Of a stretch of DNA of 32,142 nt, positions 30,850 through 32,142 are shown piece after piece. Each line of letters begins with the position of its first letter. Within the stretch, counting starts at the first letter, position 1. This DNA comes from DASSOY01 sp035776675 (GTDB lineage Bacteria > Bacillota > Bacilli > Bacillales > DASSOY01), in NCBI GenBank assembly GCA_035776675.1, contig DASTWO010000071.1, positions 1 to 32,142 of the forward strand, written 5' to 3'. The notes under the pieces are model-generated. The model did no database searches. It saw nothing but the letters and a program-made list of their open reading frames with translations, and was not told where the DNA came from. Made by a program: the position numbers and the translations under genes.

Positions 30850-31596
30850 TTACGGTTCAATGTAAGATTGTAACTCGACAAAATCACCGAGATAAATCAA
30901 GGCTGCTGCTATTATATACTTTCGATTTCTTTCAATCGTTTTACGACTGCATGACACCAAGGAAAGAAGATCTTTTATCGGGAGTTGACGTTTTTCAAGC
31001 AAATAATTGGCCAGTTGTTCCTTTTCAGCCAACATTTTCGCGATCAATTTCGCATTTTCACGGGCATCCTGGTGTTTCGGGCAATGTTTGCTCAACCCTT
31101 TGAATGTAATGCCGTAGGGTTCAAGCATTTTCTTGTATTCTTCAATCTCATAAACTCGATTCTCATTCTCTCTCTGCAGTTCAAAGTGATCCATCGCTGC
31201 TTTTAATTCAGGATAACTCTCTTCTGCCCGGTTTTCTTCCGTTTCTTCGGGTTGCTCAAAGAACACCGCTCTTTTTTGTCGGGTTTCCTTACGGATAAAA
31301 TCTATAATACGGCGGCGAATCACCATATCCGCAAAAGTCAGGAATCGGCTTCCCTGACCGGAATGATATTGATCTATGGATTCGTTAAAAGCAAACAAAC
31401 CGATGCTGTATTCATCCATTGTGTGATCGATATAGTGATTGCAAACTTTTGATGCGACTTTTTTGATAAAAGGTTGATAATCACCAATTAATTGATTTCT
31501 CATTTTTTCATTTCCGGATTGTATATAAACAACTTTTTCTTCAATAGACAATCTTGATGGTTGTTGTACGAACGATTCTAATTGTAACGCCTTCAT
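30850..31596 (-). CDS. sigI: RNA polymerase sigma factor SigI
   Basis: 248 residues from ATG 31596 (GCGAGGTGG upstream; the GTG at 31605 lies inside that site). Sigma-70-like region 2 is in NQLIGDYQPFIKKVASKVCNHYID, DEYSIGLFAFNESIDQY and GSRFLTFADMVIRRRIIDFIRKE. The SigI-specific C-terminal domain contains HCPKHQDARENAKLIAKML and a helix-turn-helix-like KDLLSLVSCSRKTIERNRKYIIAAALI. In B. subtilis SigI responds to heat and cell-envelope stress. Here rsgI follows after a 168-bp gap with no strong terminator, so the two probably remain one transcript. Confidence 0.95.
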   Translation of the reverse strand: MKALQLESFVQQPSRLSIEEKVVYIQSGNEKMRNQLIGDYQPFIKKVASKVCNHYIDHTMDEYSIGLFAFNESIDQYHSGQGSRFLTFADMVIRRRIIDFIRKETRQKRAVFFEQPEETEENRAEESYPELKAAMDHFELQRENENRVYEIEEYKKMLEPYGITFKGLSKHCPKHQDARENAKLIAKMLAEKEQLANYLLEKRQLPIKDLLSLVSCSRKTIERNRKYIIAAALIYLGDFVELQSYIEP

Positions 31597-31946
31597 GAGA
31601 ACCACCTCGCCTTTCCAAGTTTTGGCCTGCCCTCGGCAGGTCCGTTCGGCGCTTCGTTAGGAAAATGATTTTCGCCGAACTTTATCGAAAGCGATTATGT
31701 TCCTTGTATACCCGTTTTCGGATTCTTATAACTTTCATTATTCGCCTACTACATTTATACCACGTATGGACGGCCGCTGAATATACAATTTCATGACAAA
31801 CGTCAATACCGCTTAACTTTTGTAAAGTGGCTTTATTAAGGCGAAAAATTGCAAATTGTTTACACATAAATGAAAGCTGTCACAAAGGCGTTTTTTGTCC
31901 ATTATGAAAATATATCCAGACAATGAGGAGCAAAATGTGTAAAAAA
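31597..31946 (-). promoter_or_regulatory. sigI upstream region: possible promoters and structured leader
   Basis: No supported gene in this 350-bp stretch. Possible promoters on the minus strand are TTGACG (31806-31801) with TATATT (31785-31780, short 15-bp spacer), and an extended -10 TGGTATAAA (31762-31754). Near the gene are two stable hairpins: GTTCGGCG/CGCCGAAC (31680-31673 with 31651-31644), and CCTGCC-GAG-GGCAGG (31640-31626) about 30 nt before the start. No ACCCCC/CGAA sigma-I promoter was seen. Confidence 0.4.
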
Positions 31947-32142
31947 TCACATCTTCTTTTTCAAGAAATCATAGAGAAAACTGACGGAATGAAAGGCATA
32001 AACCTTCCCTTCTACAGCCCCATGGCGAAAAAAGATAAGGCAAGGGACGCTTTCAATCTCCCATTCTTTCGCAAGATTCGGCGCAAAATTAATATTGCAA
32101 GACAATGCCGGAATATCCAGCCTAAGGGACTCAAGGGTGATA
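31947..32142 (-). CDS. YusE-like thioredoxin family protein, 5' part cut by window edge
   Basis: The last 64 codons and a TGA stop are present; the N-terminal half with the CxxC site would lie beyond the right edge. Visible are SCNINFAPNLAKEWEIESVPCLIFF, a thioredoxin strand with the cis-proline loop (VPCLIFF), then VYAFHSVSFLYDFLKKKM. Gene order next to the metNPQ/yusD region matches B. subtilis yusE, a thioredoxin-like protein. The Cys directly after the cis-proline replaces the usual Thr. Likely a cytosolic thiol-redox protein. Confidence 0.75.
   Translation of the reverse strand, partial: ITLESLRLDIPALSCNINFAPNLAKEWEIESVPCLIFFRHGAVEGKVYAFHSVSFLYDFLKKKM

Noticed and set aside
31682..31867. 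61-codon minus-strand frame upstream of sigI
   Set aside because: No ribosome site, overlaps both candidate sigI promoters, composition unlike neighbours.

Overview
The window looks like chromosomal DNA from an endospore-forming member of the Bacillales with moderate GC content. Shine-Dalgarno sites are strong, TTG and GTG starts are common, and several sporulation-associated families are present: YunB, LytH, a YhcN/YlaJ-type spore lipoprotein and SigI/RsgI. Gene order is close to the Bacillus subtilis stretch hom-thrC-thrB / yutG-yutF-yutE-yutD-yutC / lytH(yunA)-yunB-yunC-yunD-yunF / sufCDSUB / metNPQ / yusD / yusE, with local insertions. I do not assign a genus. No transposase, prophage gene, rRNA, tRNA or CRISPR array is visible.

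Layout. (1) 1-3404, minus strand: threonine operon hom-thrC-thrB; thrB runs off the left edge. (2) 3436-3819, plus strand: a short transcription unit with promoter, 24-codon ORF, an array of thirteen 10-bp repeats and a terminator. The array and terminator are enclosed by a 15-bp perfect inverted repeat. (3) 3856-4908: a free-standing RsgA-type GTPase. (4) 4937-5307: a compact type I toxin-antitoxin-like locus, with a 29-residue holin-like toxin gene on the minus strand and a predicted convergent antisense RNA. (5) 5347-7717, minus: 2-hydroxyacid dehydrogenase, lipoprotein and GNAT acetyltransferase. (6) 7841-16365: the yut/yun region, including the spore cortex peptidase LytH. (7) 16491-21746, minus: the complete sufCDSUB iron-sulfur assembly operon. 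(8) 21907-28296: methionine region with a small orphan gene, metNPQ behind one SAM riboswitch, and metY plus a second homoserine dehydrogenase behind two tandem SAM riboswitches. (9) 28328-32142: cytosolic thioredoxin-like protein, SCP2-like protein, SigI/RsgI, and the C-terminal part of a YusE-like thioredoxin.

How the parts fit. Two homoserine dehydrogenases divide the aspartate branch. The ACT-domain enzyme sits with thrC/thrB for threonine. The ACT-less enzyme sits with O-acetylhomoserine sulfhydrylase under SAM control for methionine. Three SAM-I aptamers with terminators lie within about 3.2 kb and would tune methionine synthesis and uptake together. The Suf operon makes Fe-S clusters from cysteine sulfur. 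SigI/RsgI forms a membrane-to-transcription signalling pair whose RsgI carries a histidine- and lysine-rich outer region with an 18-residue repeat.

The least explained element is the decamer array at 3632-3761 with its enclosing inverted repeat. The antisense-regulated toxin locus and the duplicated riboswitch come next in interest.
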